NCBI RefSeq assembly: GCF_039880525.1
Contig: NZ_CP156989.1
Location: forward strand, 2,542,001 to 2,606,000
Direction: 5' to 3'
Origin: Agrococcus sp. ProA11
GTDB taxonomy: Bacteria; Actinomycetota; Actinomycetes; Actinomycetales; Microbacteriaceae
Length of the DNA stretch: 64,000 nucleotides
Below the pieces are notes generated by a model. That model saw only the letters and a list, made by a program, of their open reading frames with translations, was not told the origin of the DNA and did no database searches. Each line of letters starts with the position of its first letter. The first letter of the stretch is position 1. Below are positions 43,085-52,200 of the stretch, piece by piece. The position numbers and the translations under genes were made by a program.

Positions 43085-44029
43085 TCAGGCGCCTGCGAGC
43101 AGGTCGACCATGCGCTCCTCGAAGCCCGGCTCGACCTCCATCACCACCCGGTGGCGGTCGCCATCGCGCTCCGGCCACATCCCCCACTGGCCCTCCAGCG
43201 TCGTCACCGTGCGGCCCCGCGCCTCGCCATCCGAGCAGTCGACGGTCACATCGACGAGCGGCGACAGCGTGGTGCGCACCAGTCCGGTCGCCACCGCGAG
43301 GGCGAGGGCATCGTGGTTGCCGGAGGCGCGCTCGCCCGCGTAGCTCTCGTAGTAGGCCAGGTAGAAGTCGAGGATCGCCGCCGAGAATCGGCCGATCGCG
43401 CCACCGGCGGCGAGCCGCGCGCGGTGCTCATCGGTGATGAGCGACGTCATCGTCACATCGAGCCCCACCATGGTCGTCTCCCAGGGCGCGTCGAAGACGA
43501 TCTGCGCGGCCTCCGGATCGTGCCAGATGTTCGCCTCGGCGGTCTCGCTCACGTTGCCCGGTGCGAGCGCCGTGCCGCCCATGATCGTCACCTGCCGGAT
43601 GCGCTCGGGCAGCGTGGGATCGGCGTCCAGCGCGGCGGCGAGATTGGTGAGCGGCCCGACCGCGACGATCTCGAGCGATCCGGCGTGCTCGTGGCTGAGC
43701 CGCAGCAGCAGCTCCACGGCGCTCTCGGCCACCAGGACGGGCACGTGGGCCGGGTCGGCGCATCCGCCCAGCCCGTCGGCGCCGTGCACCTCGGGCGAGA
43801 AGACCGCGGGAGCGCCGTTGCGCGGCCCGGCCGCGCCGACGGCGATCGGCACGTCGCGGTGCCCTGCGAGCTGCAGCACCTCCGAGGTGTTGCGGGCGCC
43901 CTGCGCCACGTCGACGTTGCCCCAGGTGACGGTGCACCCGACGAGGTCGATCTCGTTGGAGAACGCAGCGGTGAAGATGGCCAGGGCATCGTCGATGCCG
44001 GTGTCGACGTCGAGCAGCACGGTGGTCAC
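43085..44029 (-). CDS. inosine/uridine-preferring nucleoside hydrolase family
   Basis: 314 residues. LLDVDTGIDDA at the N-terminus gives the calcium-binding aspartates (D7, D9, D13, D14); VTWGNVDVAQGARN, VGPLTNLAAAL, MGGTALAPGNVSETAEANIW and HDALALAVA complete the family pattern. It hydrolyses ribonucleosides to base and ribose. GTG start; divergent from a GNAT gene. Confidence 0.88.
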   Translation of the reverse strand: MTTVLLDVDTGIDDALAIFTAAFSNEIDLVGCTVTWGNVDVAQGARNTSEVLQLAGHRDVPIAVGAAGPRNGAPAVFSPEVHGADGLGGCADPAHVPVLVAESAVELLLRLSHEHAGSLEIVAVGPLTNLAAALDADPTLPERIRQVTIMGGTALAPGNVSETAEANIWHDPEAAQIVFDAPWETTMVGLDVTMTSLITDEHRARLAAGGAIGRFSAAILDFYLAYYESYAGERASGNHDALALAVATGLVRTTLSPLVDVTVDCSDGEARGRTVTTLEGQWGMWPERDGDRHRVVMEVEPGFEERMVDLLAGA

Positions 44030-44091
44030 GGGACGAGCCTAGGCCGGGCGTGGCGTTGACCGCAGCGCACGAAGCGGACGACACTGATGGC

Positions 44092-44790
44092 ATGTTCGGC
44101 AACCCCGATCTGCCGCAGCGCGAGGGCGTGCAGCTGCGCGCGGCGTGGGCGGAGGCGCTGGGCACCACGATGTCGGCCTTCGAGGGCTCGAGCATCACCC
44201 GGGTGGAGCGCGACGACCTGGACGCGGTGGTCGTGGTGGCGATCGGCGACGCCACCGTGGTCGCCGGTCCCCCGCGCGTGAAGGCGGCGCTCGCGTCGCT
44301 GTCGGTCCTGGCGCTGCGCGACGCCGCAGCGATCGCGGCGGCGCTGCCGGGATCGCGCGCGATCGGCACGGGCCATCTGCTGTTCACCGGCACCCGGCCA
44401 GGGCATCCGCCGCTCCCGGTCGACGAGGCGAGCTCGATGGATGTCGCCTCGGTCGGCGCGAGCCTGGTGGAGACCGCCTGGGCGGAGGCCGGCGTGCAGG
44501 CGATGGAGCACCGCTGGGCACTGCACGACGAGGGCATCCCCGTGGCGGTCGCGGGCTACCAGCGCTGGCACGGCACCGTCGCCCATCTGGGAGTCGCGAG
44601 CGTCCCGGCGCAGCGACGGCGCGGCTTCGCCTTCTCGGTCGCGTCCGCCGCGGTCTGCGCCGCGATCGATGCAGGGCTCGTGGCGCAGTGGCGCACCCGG
44701 ATCGGCAACGAGGCATCGCTGCGGCTGGCCGACCGACTGGGATTCACCAGATTGGGCACCCAGGCGGCGGTGGTGCTGCCGCAGGACTGA
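44092..44790 (+). CDS. GNAT-like acetyltransferase
   Basis: 232 residues from ATG at 44092; an in-frame GTG at 44050 adds 14 residues and cannot be excluded. The C-terminal half has VAHLGVASVPAQRRRGFAFSV (acetyl-CoA loop, R-R-x-G-x-A) and IGNEASLRLADRLGFTRLGT, the standard GNAT end. The N-terminal half is not recognisable. The acceptor is unknown. Confidence 0.7.
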   Translation: MFGNPDLPQREGVQLRAAWAEALGTTMSAFEGSSITRVERDDLDAVVVVAIGDATVVAGPPRVKAALASLSVLALRDAAAIAAALPGSRAIGTGHLLFTGTRPGHPPLPVDEASSMDVASVGASLVETAWAEAGVQAMEHRWALHDEGIPVAVAGYQRWHGTVAHLGVASVPAQRRRGFAFSVASAAVCAAIDAGLVAQWRTRIGNEASLRLADRLGFTRLGTQAAVVLPQD

Positions 44791-44799
44791 GCGGTCGCC

Positions 44800-45171
44800 T
44801 CAGCTCGCGCAGAGGCAGAACGGATGCCCGGCGGGGTCGAGGAAGACGCGGAAGGTCTCGCCCGGCTGGTGCTCGTGCTTCGTCGCGCCGAGGATGAGGG
44901 TCGCCGCCTCTGCCTCGTCGAGATCGTCGACCACGACGTCGAGGTGCATCTGCTGCGGGTGCTCCTGCGTGGGCCAGACGGGCGCACGGTAGTCGTCGAC
45001 CTGCTGGAAGTCGAGCACCTGCCCCTCGGGTCCGCGGATCTCGACCCAGCGGTCGTCCTCGTCGTCGCTCGCGCGCGAGATCGGCCAGTCGAGCAGCGCG
45101 CCGTAGAACGTCGCGAGGCCGCGAGCGTCGGGGCAGTCGATGACGATCGATGGGGTGCGTGCAATAGCCAT
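44800..45171 (-). CDS. VOC-family protein
   Basis: 123 residues. SIVIDCPDARGLATFYGALL, DRWVEIRGPEGQVLDFQQV, HLDVVVDDLDEAEAATLILG and RVFLDPAGHPFCLC match the small single-domain VOC proteins common in actinobacteria. Metal-type residues are partly present (H in MHLDVVV). Function unknown. ATG at 45171; convergent with GNAT. Confidence 0.8.
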   Translation of the reverse strand: MAIARTPSIVIDCPDARGLATFYGALLDWPISRASDDEDDRWVEIRGPEGQVLDFQQVDDYRAPVWPTQEHPQQMHLDVVVDDLDEAEAATLILGATKHEHQPGETFRVFLDPAGHPFCLCAS

Positions 45172-45215
45172 GCCGGTGAGGCTACGCGTGGTCGGCGACA
45201 TCCGCCACGGACGGG

Positions 45216-46049
45216 TCAGAAGCCGTGGACGAGCGGGAAGATCGGCAGCGCCTCCTGGTGGTGCGCGTGCACGATGACGAGGAAGACCACGGCGTCGAAC
45301 AGCAGGTGCACGGTGACGACGTAGAGCAGGTTCTTCGTCCAGGAGAAGATCGCGCCCTGCACGAGCGCGAACGGGATCGTCAGCAGCGGGCCCCACGCCT
45401 GGTAGCCGAGCTCCCACAGGAACGACACGAAGATGCCCGCCTGCAGGATGTTGGCCAGCCACGGGCGGAAGTGGCGTAGCAGCAGCGTGTAGGCCGTGCA
45501 GATGAAGAACAGCTCGTCCCACAGCCCCACGGCGTTCACGCCCATGAAGAGCCGCGCGATCATGTCCCACTCCTCCACGGCCGGCCAGTTGCGGTACACG
45601 CCGGAGGTGAGGAAGTAGAAGGGCAGGATCAGGTAGGCGGCGAGCACCACCACGACGATGTAGGTCCACATGCGCCGCGACCAGCGCCCGCCCTTCCAGG
45701 GGAAGCGGATGGCGTGGTCCTTGAAGCCCCAGCGCGTGACGACGTAGGGGATGACGACGGCGCCGCCGAGCGCGATCGTGAAGCCGGCGATGCCCGCGTT
45801 CGAGATGTCGGCGTGCAGCGAGATGAAGCTGATCCACGTGAGCGCGATCGCGATGAGCGCGAGATCCTGCCCGAGCTTGCGGGAGGCGCCGGCGCGGTCG
45901 GTGAGGATGCCGCCGACGACGCCCGCGACGAGCGGCAGGTAGCCCCAGTCGCTCAGCACCCAGAACAGCAGCACGGCGCCGGCCGTCACGAGCGCGGCGG
46001 GCACGATCGCGATCGGCCTGGTGGGGGCGCCTTCGGCTGCGATCGTCAC
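45216..46049 (-). CDS. CPBP-type intramembrane protease-like membrane protein
   Basis: 277 residues with about seven hydrophobic segments. GLWDELFFICTAYTLL resembles the CPBP EExxxR motif with DE in place of EE and no clear arginine; FVSFLWELGYQ and VHLLFDAVVF resemble the FxxxH and HxxxN/D motifs. The family includes prenyl-protein and immunity-type proteases, but the altered motif makes activity uncertain. GTG start; divergent from the ABC pair. Confidence 0.65.
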   Translation of the reverse strand: MTIAAEGAPTRPIAIVPAALVTAGAVLLFWVLSDWGYLPLVAGVVGGILTDRAGASRKLGQDLALIAIALTWISFISLHADISNAGIAGFTIALGGAVVIPYVVTRWGFKDHAIRFPWKGGRWSRRMWTYIVVVVLAAYLILPFYFLTSGVYRNWPAVEEWDMIARLFMGVNAVGLWDELFFICTAYTLLLRHFRPWLANILQAGIFVSFLWELGYQAWGPLLTIPFALVQGAIFSWTKNLLYVVTVHLLFDAVVFLVIVHAHHQEALPIFPLVHGF

Positions 46050-46096
46050 GACGCCAGCCTACGGAGTGAGCGAGCGGTGCCGCGCTCTCATCCCAG

Positions 46097-46114
46097 CGGA
46101 TGATCGTGCATCCG
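46097..46114. promoter_or_regulatory. inverted repeat in divergent promoter
   Basis: CGGATG-N6-CATCCG, the same arms as 8002-8019, located between the CPBP-like and ABC genes. It may be only a chance pairing of the common GGATG/CATCC motif. Confidence 0.3.
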
Positions 46115-46178
46115 ACGCCCGATGGAATGCGGGCCGAATCGCTCGCTCGGCCGGCTCGCTGCTGCTCCGATGGGAGTC

Positions 46179-46892
46179 ATGCAGATCAATCGACTCGATG
46201 CACACCAGCTCACGCACACCTACGGGCGCGGCGACTCGGCGGCCCCGGCGCTCGCCGAGGTGTCGGTCTCCATCGGCGCCGACGCCCCGGAGGCCGTCGC
46301 GATCATGGGGCCCAGCGGCTCCGGCAAGTCCACGCTGCTCCACGTGCTCGCCGGCATCATCGCACCCGACAGCGGCCGCGTCGTCTGGCGCGGCGACGAT
46401 CTCGCGACCATGCGCGACAGTCAGCGCACGAGGCTGCGTCGCAGCGACTTCGGCTTCGTCTTCCAGTCCGGGCAGCTGCTGCCGGAGCTGCCCGCGATCG
46501 AGAACGTCGCCCTGCCGCTCATGCTCGGCGGCGGCCCGCGATCGGGTGCGGAGGCGGCGGCCGGCGCACTGCTGCACCGGCTCGGACTGGGCGGGATGCT
46601 GCACCGTCGGCCGGGCGAGCTCTCGGGCGGGCAGGCGCAGCGGGTCGCGATCGCCCGCGCCCTGGTCGGCAGCCCCGGCATCGTCTTCGCGGACGAGCCG
46701 ACCGGCGCGCTCGACCGGGCGACGGGCCAAGCCGTCATGTCGCTGCTGATCGGAGCGACGCTCGGGCACGGCGCCTCGCTCGTGGTGGTGACGCACGACC
46801 CCGAGGTGGCCGCCGCGTGCTCGCGCGTGATCCGCCTCGAGGACGGCCGCGTCGTGAGCGACGCCCGCGCCGAGGTCGAGGTCTCGCGATGA
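46179..46892 (+). CDS. ABC transporter ATP-binding protein (LolD/MacB type)
   Basis: 237 residues. IMGPSGSGKSTLLHVLAG (Walker A), VFQSGQLLPELPAIENV (Q loop), LSGGQAQRVAIARAL (signature), IVFADEPTGALD (Walker B) and VVVTHDPEVAA (switch His). It powers the FtsX-like permease with which it overlaps (ATGA). ATG at 46179 has GGGAG close upstream; starts at 46122 and 46170 are possible. Confidence 0.88.
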   Translation: MQINRLDAHQLTHTYGRGDSAAPALAEVSVSIGADAPEAVAIMGPSGSGKSTLLHVLAGIIAPDSGRVVWRGDDLATMRDSQRTRLRRSDFGFVFQSGQLLPELPAIENVALPLMLGGGPRSGAEAAAGALLHRLGLGGMLHRRPGELSGGQAQRVAIARALVGSPGIVFADEPTGALDRATGQAVMSLLIGATLGHGASLVVVTHDPEVAAACSRVIRLEDGRVVSDARAEVEVSR

Positions 46893-48196
46893 CCGCCCTC
46901 CGCCTCTGGGCGCGACTGCTCCGCGCCACCGGTCCGCGCGCCACCGACGTGCTGAGCGCTGTTGCGTTCGCGTTCGCGACCGCGGCGCTGCTCGCCGTGC
47001 TGGGCGGCGTCAATGCCTTCCGCGTGCGACTGGAGACCGGCCTCGTCGACGAGGACAGCGGCGCCTTCGTGCTGACGCTCGCGTTCGTCGCGGCTGCCCT
47101 GCTGCTGCCCGCCGTGTGGACCCTCGCGCAGGCCGCCGTGCGGCTGGCGATCGCCCGCCGTGACGATCGCCTCGCGGCGCTGCGGCTCGCGGGCGCCACC
47201 CAGGGGCAGGTGACGGCGATGGCCGTGCTCGACGCGGTCGCGCAGGCGCTCGTGGGCGTGCTGGTCGGCGCGATGCTCGCGCTCGCGGTGACGCCGGGGA
47301 TCGCTCGCATCGAGTTCCAGGGCATGCCGTTCTCAGTGGGCGAGCTCCTGCCGCCGGCGTGGGTCTGGCTCGCGGCCGGTGGTGCCGTGGTCGCCATCGC
47401 GCTCATCGCGGCGCTCGCGTCGCTCCGGCGCGTGCGCGTCACCCCGCTCGGCGTCGCGCAGCGCGTGGGCGCGAAGCGCCTCTCGCTCTGGCGCATCGCC
47501 GGCTTCGCGCTCGTGGCGGCCAGCTACATCGTCATCTCCGTCATGAACCTCATCCCGGTCGGGCTGAGCATCTCGATCGCGCTCATCTCGATCGTCGTGC
47601 TCTCCTACGCGTTGATCGGGCCACTGGTGATCCAAGGCGTTGCCTGGCTCGTGGCGAAGGGCGCACGTCGCCCCGCGACCCTGCTGGCCGCGCGGCGCGT
47701 GGTCGACGACCCGCGCGGCGCCTTCAACATCGTCGGCGCGATGGCGATCGCCGTGATGGCGGGCGGGTTCGCCTCGCTCGCCCCGGTGCTGGCCGCCGAG
47801 GACGACACGATGAGCAGCGACATGGCGACCGGTGCGGTGCTGACGATCGCGATCGCCGCCGTGCTCGGTGCCGTGCTGGCGGGCATCGCGCAGTCGGCGA
47901 AGGTGCTCGACCAGCGGCGGGAGCACCAGGCGATGCACCGGCTCGGCGTCGACCTGTCGGTGATGCGCGGCGCGATCGTGCGCCAAGTGGCGCTGCCGCT
48001 GCTGGTCGCCGTCGGCGGCGCCGCGGCGATGGCGCTGCTGCTCATCCTGCCGAGCATCCAGTTCTGGATCCGCAGCCCCGACTCGGTGCTCGCGTGGGCG
48101 CTGATCGTGGTCGGCGCCGTGGTGGTCACGCTGGGCGCGACGGCCTGCGCGCTGCCGCTCGTGCGCCGCGTGGCGACGGACGCGGCGCCCGTCTGA
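46889..48196 (+). CDS. FtsX-like ABC transporter permease
   Basis: 435 residues with about eight hydrophobic segments in two FtsX-like halves: segments near 20-40, 60-90, 105-135 and 150-175, then a second group at 190-240 and 265-430. DDRLAALRLAGATQGQVTAM and REHQAMHRLGVDLSVMR are the cytoplasmic coupling-type loops. Probable exporter of a peptide, drug or lipid with its ATPase; a bacitracin/lantibiotic-type role is possible but there is no sensor kinase nearby. Confidence 0.82.
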   Translation: MTALRLWARLLRATGPRATDVLSAVAFAFATAALLAVLGGVNAFRVRLETGLVDEDSGAFVLTLAFVAAALLLPAVWTLAQAAVRLAIARRDDRLAALRLAGATQGQVTAMAVLDAVAQALVGVLVGAMLALAVTPGIARIEFQGMPFSVGELLPPAWVWLAAGGAVVAIALIAALASLRRVRVTPLGVAQRVGAKRLSLWRIAGFALVAASYIVISVMNLIPVGLSISIALISIVVLSYALIGPLVIQGVAWLVAKGARRPATLLAARRVVDDPRGAFNIVGAMAIAVMAGGFASLAPVLAAEDDTMSSDMATGAVLTIAIAAVLGAVLAGIAQSAKVLDQRREHQAMHRLGVDLSVMRGAIVRQVALPLLVAVGGAAAMALLLILPSIQFWIRSPDSVLAWALIVVGAVVVTLGATACALPLVRRVATDAAPV

Positions 48197-48226
48197 CGCG
48201 CCACGAGGTGGCCGATGCGTGGCGGC

Positions 48227-49219
48227 TCAGCGGGCGGGCAGCAGCGGCAGCACGTCCTCCGAGAACTGCTCGAGGAAGCGTCGCTGGTCGTCGCCCGGGC
48301 CGTGGAAGACCAGGTGGGTGAAGCCGAGCTCGACATAGTGGCCGATCGCCTCGGCGACCTCCGCCGCATCCGATCCCACGATCCAGCGCTTTGCCACCTG
48401 CTCGATCGGCAGCTCGTCGGCCAGCCGCTGCATCTCGATCGGGTCGCTCACCGCGTGCTTCTGCTCCTGCGTGAGCGACAGCGCCGCCCAGAAGCGGGTG
48501 TTGTGCAAGGCGGCATCCGGGTCGCGGTCGTAGGAGACCTTGATCTCGATCATGCGGTCGACCTCGGCGGTGTCGCGCTCGGCCTTCGCGAGCCCCTCCT
48601 CGAGGTTCGCCACGATCGTGTCGCGGTAGTACTCGTCGCCCTTGCCGGAGGTGCAGATGTGACCGTCGGCGAACCGCGCGGCGTATCGCGTCGTGGCGGG
48701 CCCGCCGCCGGCGACGTAGATGGGGACGGGCATCTCCGGCCGGTCGTAGATGGTCGCGCCGTTGGTGGCGTAGTAGTCGCCGTCGAACTCGACCCGCTCC
48801 TCGCGCCAGAGCCGCTTGATGAGGCGCACGGCCTCGCGCAGCCGGGCGAAGCGCTCCTGCAGCGCTGGGTACTCCACGCCGATGATCTGCTCGTTGAGCG
48901 CCTCGCCCGTGCCGACGCCGAGGATCAGCCTGCCCGGGTGCACCTGCCCGAGGGTCGCGAACTGCTGCGCGACGACGGCCGGCTGGTAGCGCAGCGTCGG
49001 CGTGAGCACCGAGGTGCCGAGCACGATCGACTCGGTGCGCTCGAGCGCCATCCCGAGCCACGCGACCGCGTTCGGCGCGTGGCCGCCGTCGTGCCGCCAC
49101 GGCTGCAGGTGGTCGCTGATGAACGCGCTGTCGAGGCCCGCCTGCTCGGCGAGCGCGACGAGCTCGAGCAGCTCGCTGGGGCTGAACTGCTCGGCGCTGG
49201 CCTTGTATCCGTACCGCAT
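48227..49219 (-). CDS. F420-dependent oxidoreductase, FGD/LLM class
   Basis: 330 residues. [70 protein letters not shown] and [17 protein letters not shown] are very close to the F420-dependent glucose-6-phosphate dehydrogenase group. Family enzymes transfer hydride from glucose-6-phosphate or another substrate to F420. Convergent with the ABC permease. Presence implies the cell makes F420. Confidence 0.88.
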   Translation of the reverse strand: MRYGYKASAEQFSPSELLELVALAEQAGLDSAFISDHLQPWRHDGGHAPNAVAWLGMALERTESIVLGTSVLTPTLRYQPAVVAQQFATLGQVHPGRLILGVGTGEALNEQIIGVEYPALQERFARLREAVRLIKRLWREERVEFDGDYYATNGATIYDRPEMPVPIYVAGGGPATTRYAARFADGHICTSGKGDEYYRDTIVANLEEGLAKAERDTAEVDRMIEIKVSYDRDPDAALHNTRFWAALSLTQEQKHAVSDPIEMQRLADELPIEQVAKRWIVGSDAAEVAEAIGHYVELGFTHLVFHGPGDDQRRFLEQFSEDVLPLLPAR

Positions 49220-49286
49220 GGGAGCCAGTCAAGCAGGGTCGGGTGGGAGGCGGCACGACCGGTCTCGTGACGCGGGCGGCCTGCGG

Positions 49287-52200
49287 CTAGAAGCGCAGCG
49301 CCTGCATCTCGGGGTCGGGGGTGCCGAAGCGGTGCGCCGTGATCGAGATGGCCTGCTCGCGCAGGAACGGCAGCAGCTCGATGCGGCCCTCGCCGGTCAC
49401 CGGCTGGTCGTAGACCGCGACGGTCGCATTGCCCGCGAGCGCGCCCCGCAGCCCCGCGTCGGTGCCCACGAGGCGGATGCGCCGCAGCGGCTCGGTGACT
49501 CGGGTGTGGCCCATCGCGTCCTCGTTCTCGACCGCCGCCAGCACGGAGCCGTCGGCGATGCGGGCATGGAAGGCGGCATCCGTCTCCTGCACGAGCTCCT
49601 CGAGGCGCAGGGGCGGGATCGCCTGCCGCGAGAGCTGCACGACGCCCGCGGGCACCTCCACCGCGCTCGACACGCGCACGATCGCACGCGTGCGGGTCGC
49701 CGCGGCGAGCAGCCGCACGAGATCGGCGACCGACCCGTCCTCGGCGACGCGGATCAGCACATCGGCCGGACGGTAGCGGAACACGTTGCGCTCGACCCCG
49801 AGCTCGGAGACGTCTCTGGCGAGCCCGAACTCCGCCTCCCACGCGGTCTGGTCGCTGTTGGCACCCGCACGCACGCGGTCGAACTCGAGGAAGTCGAGCG
49901 ACGGCGTCGCCGCCTCGATCACCGCGGAGACGCGCCGGTCGAGCCCGTGCAGCCGCACCGACTGTCGCGGTCCACGATCGACGGGCTCCCAGTCGACCAG
50001 CGTCGTCAGGTAGTTCGGCCCGCCCGCCTTGGCACCGGGCCCGACCTGCGAGCGCTTCCAGCCGCCGAACGGCTGCCGGCGCACGATGGCACCCGTGATG
50101 CCGCGGTTGACGTACAGGTTGCCGGCGCGCACCTCATCGATCCACTGCGCGACCTCGTAGGGGTCGAGCGAATGGATGCCGGCCGTCAGCCCGAACTCGG
50201 TGTCGTTCTGCACGTCGATCGCCTCGTCGAGCGTGTCGACCTCGATGAGCGTGAGGTGCGGCCCGAAGAACTCGGTGCGGTGCGTCACCGATCCCGGCTC
50301 GACCGCGTCGCGGATGCCGGGCGACCAGAGTCGGCCAGCGGCGTCCAGCTGCTTGGGCTCGAGCAGCCACTCCTCCTCATCCTCCAGTGTGGTCAGGGCA
50401 CGCAGCAGCGCACCCTGCGCGGGCTCGATGAGCGGCCCGATGTGCGTACGCGCGTCGAGCGGCGAGCCGACCCGCAGGGTGGTGGCGGCGTCGACGAGCT
50501 GACGGCGGAAGCGCTCCGAGTCCCCCACCGTGCCGACCATGATGACGACCGACGCGGCCGAGCACTTCTGGCCCGCATGGCCGAACGCGCTCTGCACGAT
50601 GTCGGCCGCGGCGAGCTCGAGGTCGGCCGACGGGGTGACGACGATCGCGTTCTTGCCGCTCGTCTCGGCGAGCAGCGGCAGGTCGGGGCGCCACGAGGAG
50701 AACAGCTCGGCCGTCTCGATCGACCCGGTCAGGATCAGGCGGCCGACCGCGGGGTGGGTGACGAGCTGCCGGGAGATTTCGCCCTCGGCGACATCGCACA
50801 GCACCAGCACCTCGCGCGGCACGCCCGCCTCCCACAGCGCCTCGCACAGCACGGCGGCGCTCCGGCGTGCCTGGGGCGCGGGCTTGAGGATCACGGCGGA
50901 GCCGGTCGCGAGCGCGGCGGTGACCCCGCCGGCGGCGATGGCGACGGGGAAGTTCCACGGCGGCGTCACCACCGTGAGCGCGACCGGCTTCGGGGTGGCG
51001 TGCTCGGCCGCCTCCAGCAGCGTCGCCTGCTCGGCGTAGTAGCGCGCGAAGTCGATCGCCTCCGACACCTCGGGGTCGGCCTCGGCGAGCGTCTTGCCCG
51101 CCTCGGCGATCATGATCTCGATCAGGCGGCCGCGGTAAGCCCCGAGTGTCGCCGCCGCATCGCGCAGGATGCCGGCGCGGGCCTCGGCTCCCCGCGCGGC
51201 CCATCCGTCTGCCGCCTGCGCAGCGCGGTCGATGCGGCGCTCGAGCGTCGGCCAGTCCTCGATCGTGTTCATCCCGAGCGTGCGGTTGCCGAGCTCGGTG
51301 GACGCCGCGCGCTGCACGATCTGGCGAGCCCAGTCGCGGTTGGCCGCGAGCGCGGGATCGGTGTCCGGCTCGTTCGCGAAGCCGTCCGGATGCGTCATGG
51401 ACGCCTGCAGGTCGCCAGAGCGATCCTGGGTGCGGTTGGGCGTGGGCGCGGCGCCGTCCGCGCGCTCGGCATCCTCCCGCTCCAGCACGGCCAGCGAGTC
51501 GAGGAAGCGATCGCGCTCGCGCTGCAGCACTGCCGGGTCGGCGAGGTCGAACATGCTCGAGGCGAAGTTCGTGCCGGCGGCGTTCTCCTCCAGCCGTCGC
51601 ACCAGGTAGGCGACCGCGGCATCGAAATGGCCTGGCTGCACGACGGGCGTGTAGAGCACGAGGTCGGGGAACACCTCGCGCACGGCGGCGCGGTGCTCGG
51701 AGGCCATGCCCAGCAGCATCTCGGCATCGACGCGATGGTGCGTGCCGTGGTGGCGCGACAGCTCTGCCGCGTAGGCGAGGTCGAAGAGGTTGTGGCTCGC
51801 GACACCCAGCCGCACGGCGAACGCGTTGTCGGGCAGCAGCGCCTCGCGCAGCACGCGCTTGAAGTTCGCGTCGCTCGACTCCTTCGAGGGCAGCACCGCG
51901 AGCGGCCAGCCGTGGAGGGCGGCGTCGACGCGCTCCAGCGCGATGTTGGCGCCCTTCACGAGCCGCACCTTGATGCCGGCGCCGCCCTGCGCACGACGCT
52001 CCTTGGCGAAGGCCGCCAGGCGTCGGTAGGCCGCGAGCGCGTCGGGCAGGTATGCCTGCAGCACGATGCCCGCCTCGAGCTTCGCGAGCTCCGGTCGGGC
52101 GAGGAGGCGCTCGAAGACCGCGATCGTGAGGTCGAGGTCGCGGTACTCCTCCATGTCGAGGTTGATGAACTTGGGGGTGTGGGATTCGGCCGCCAGGCGG

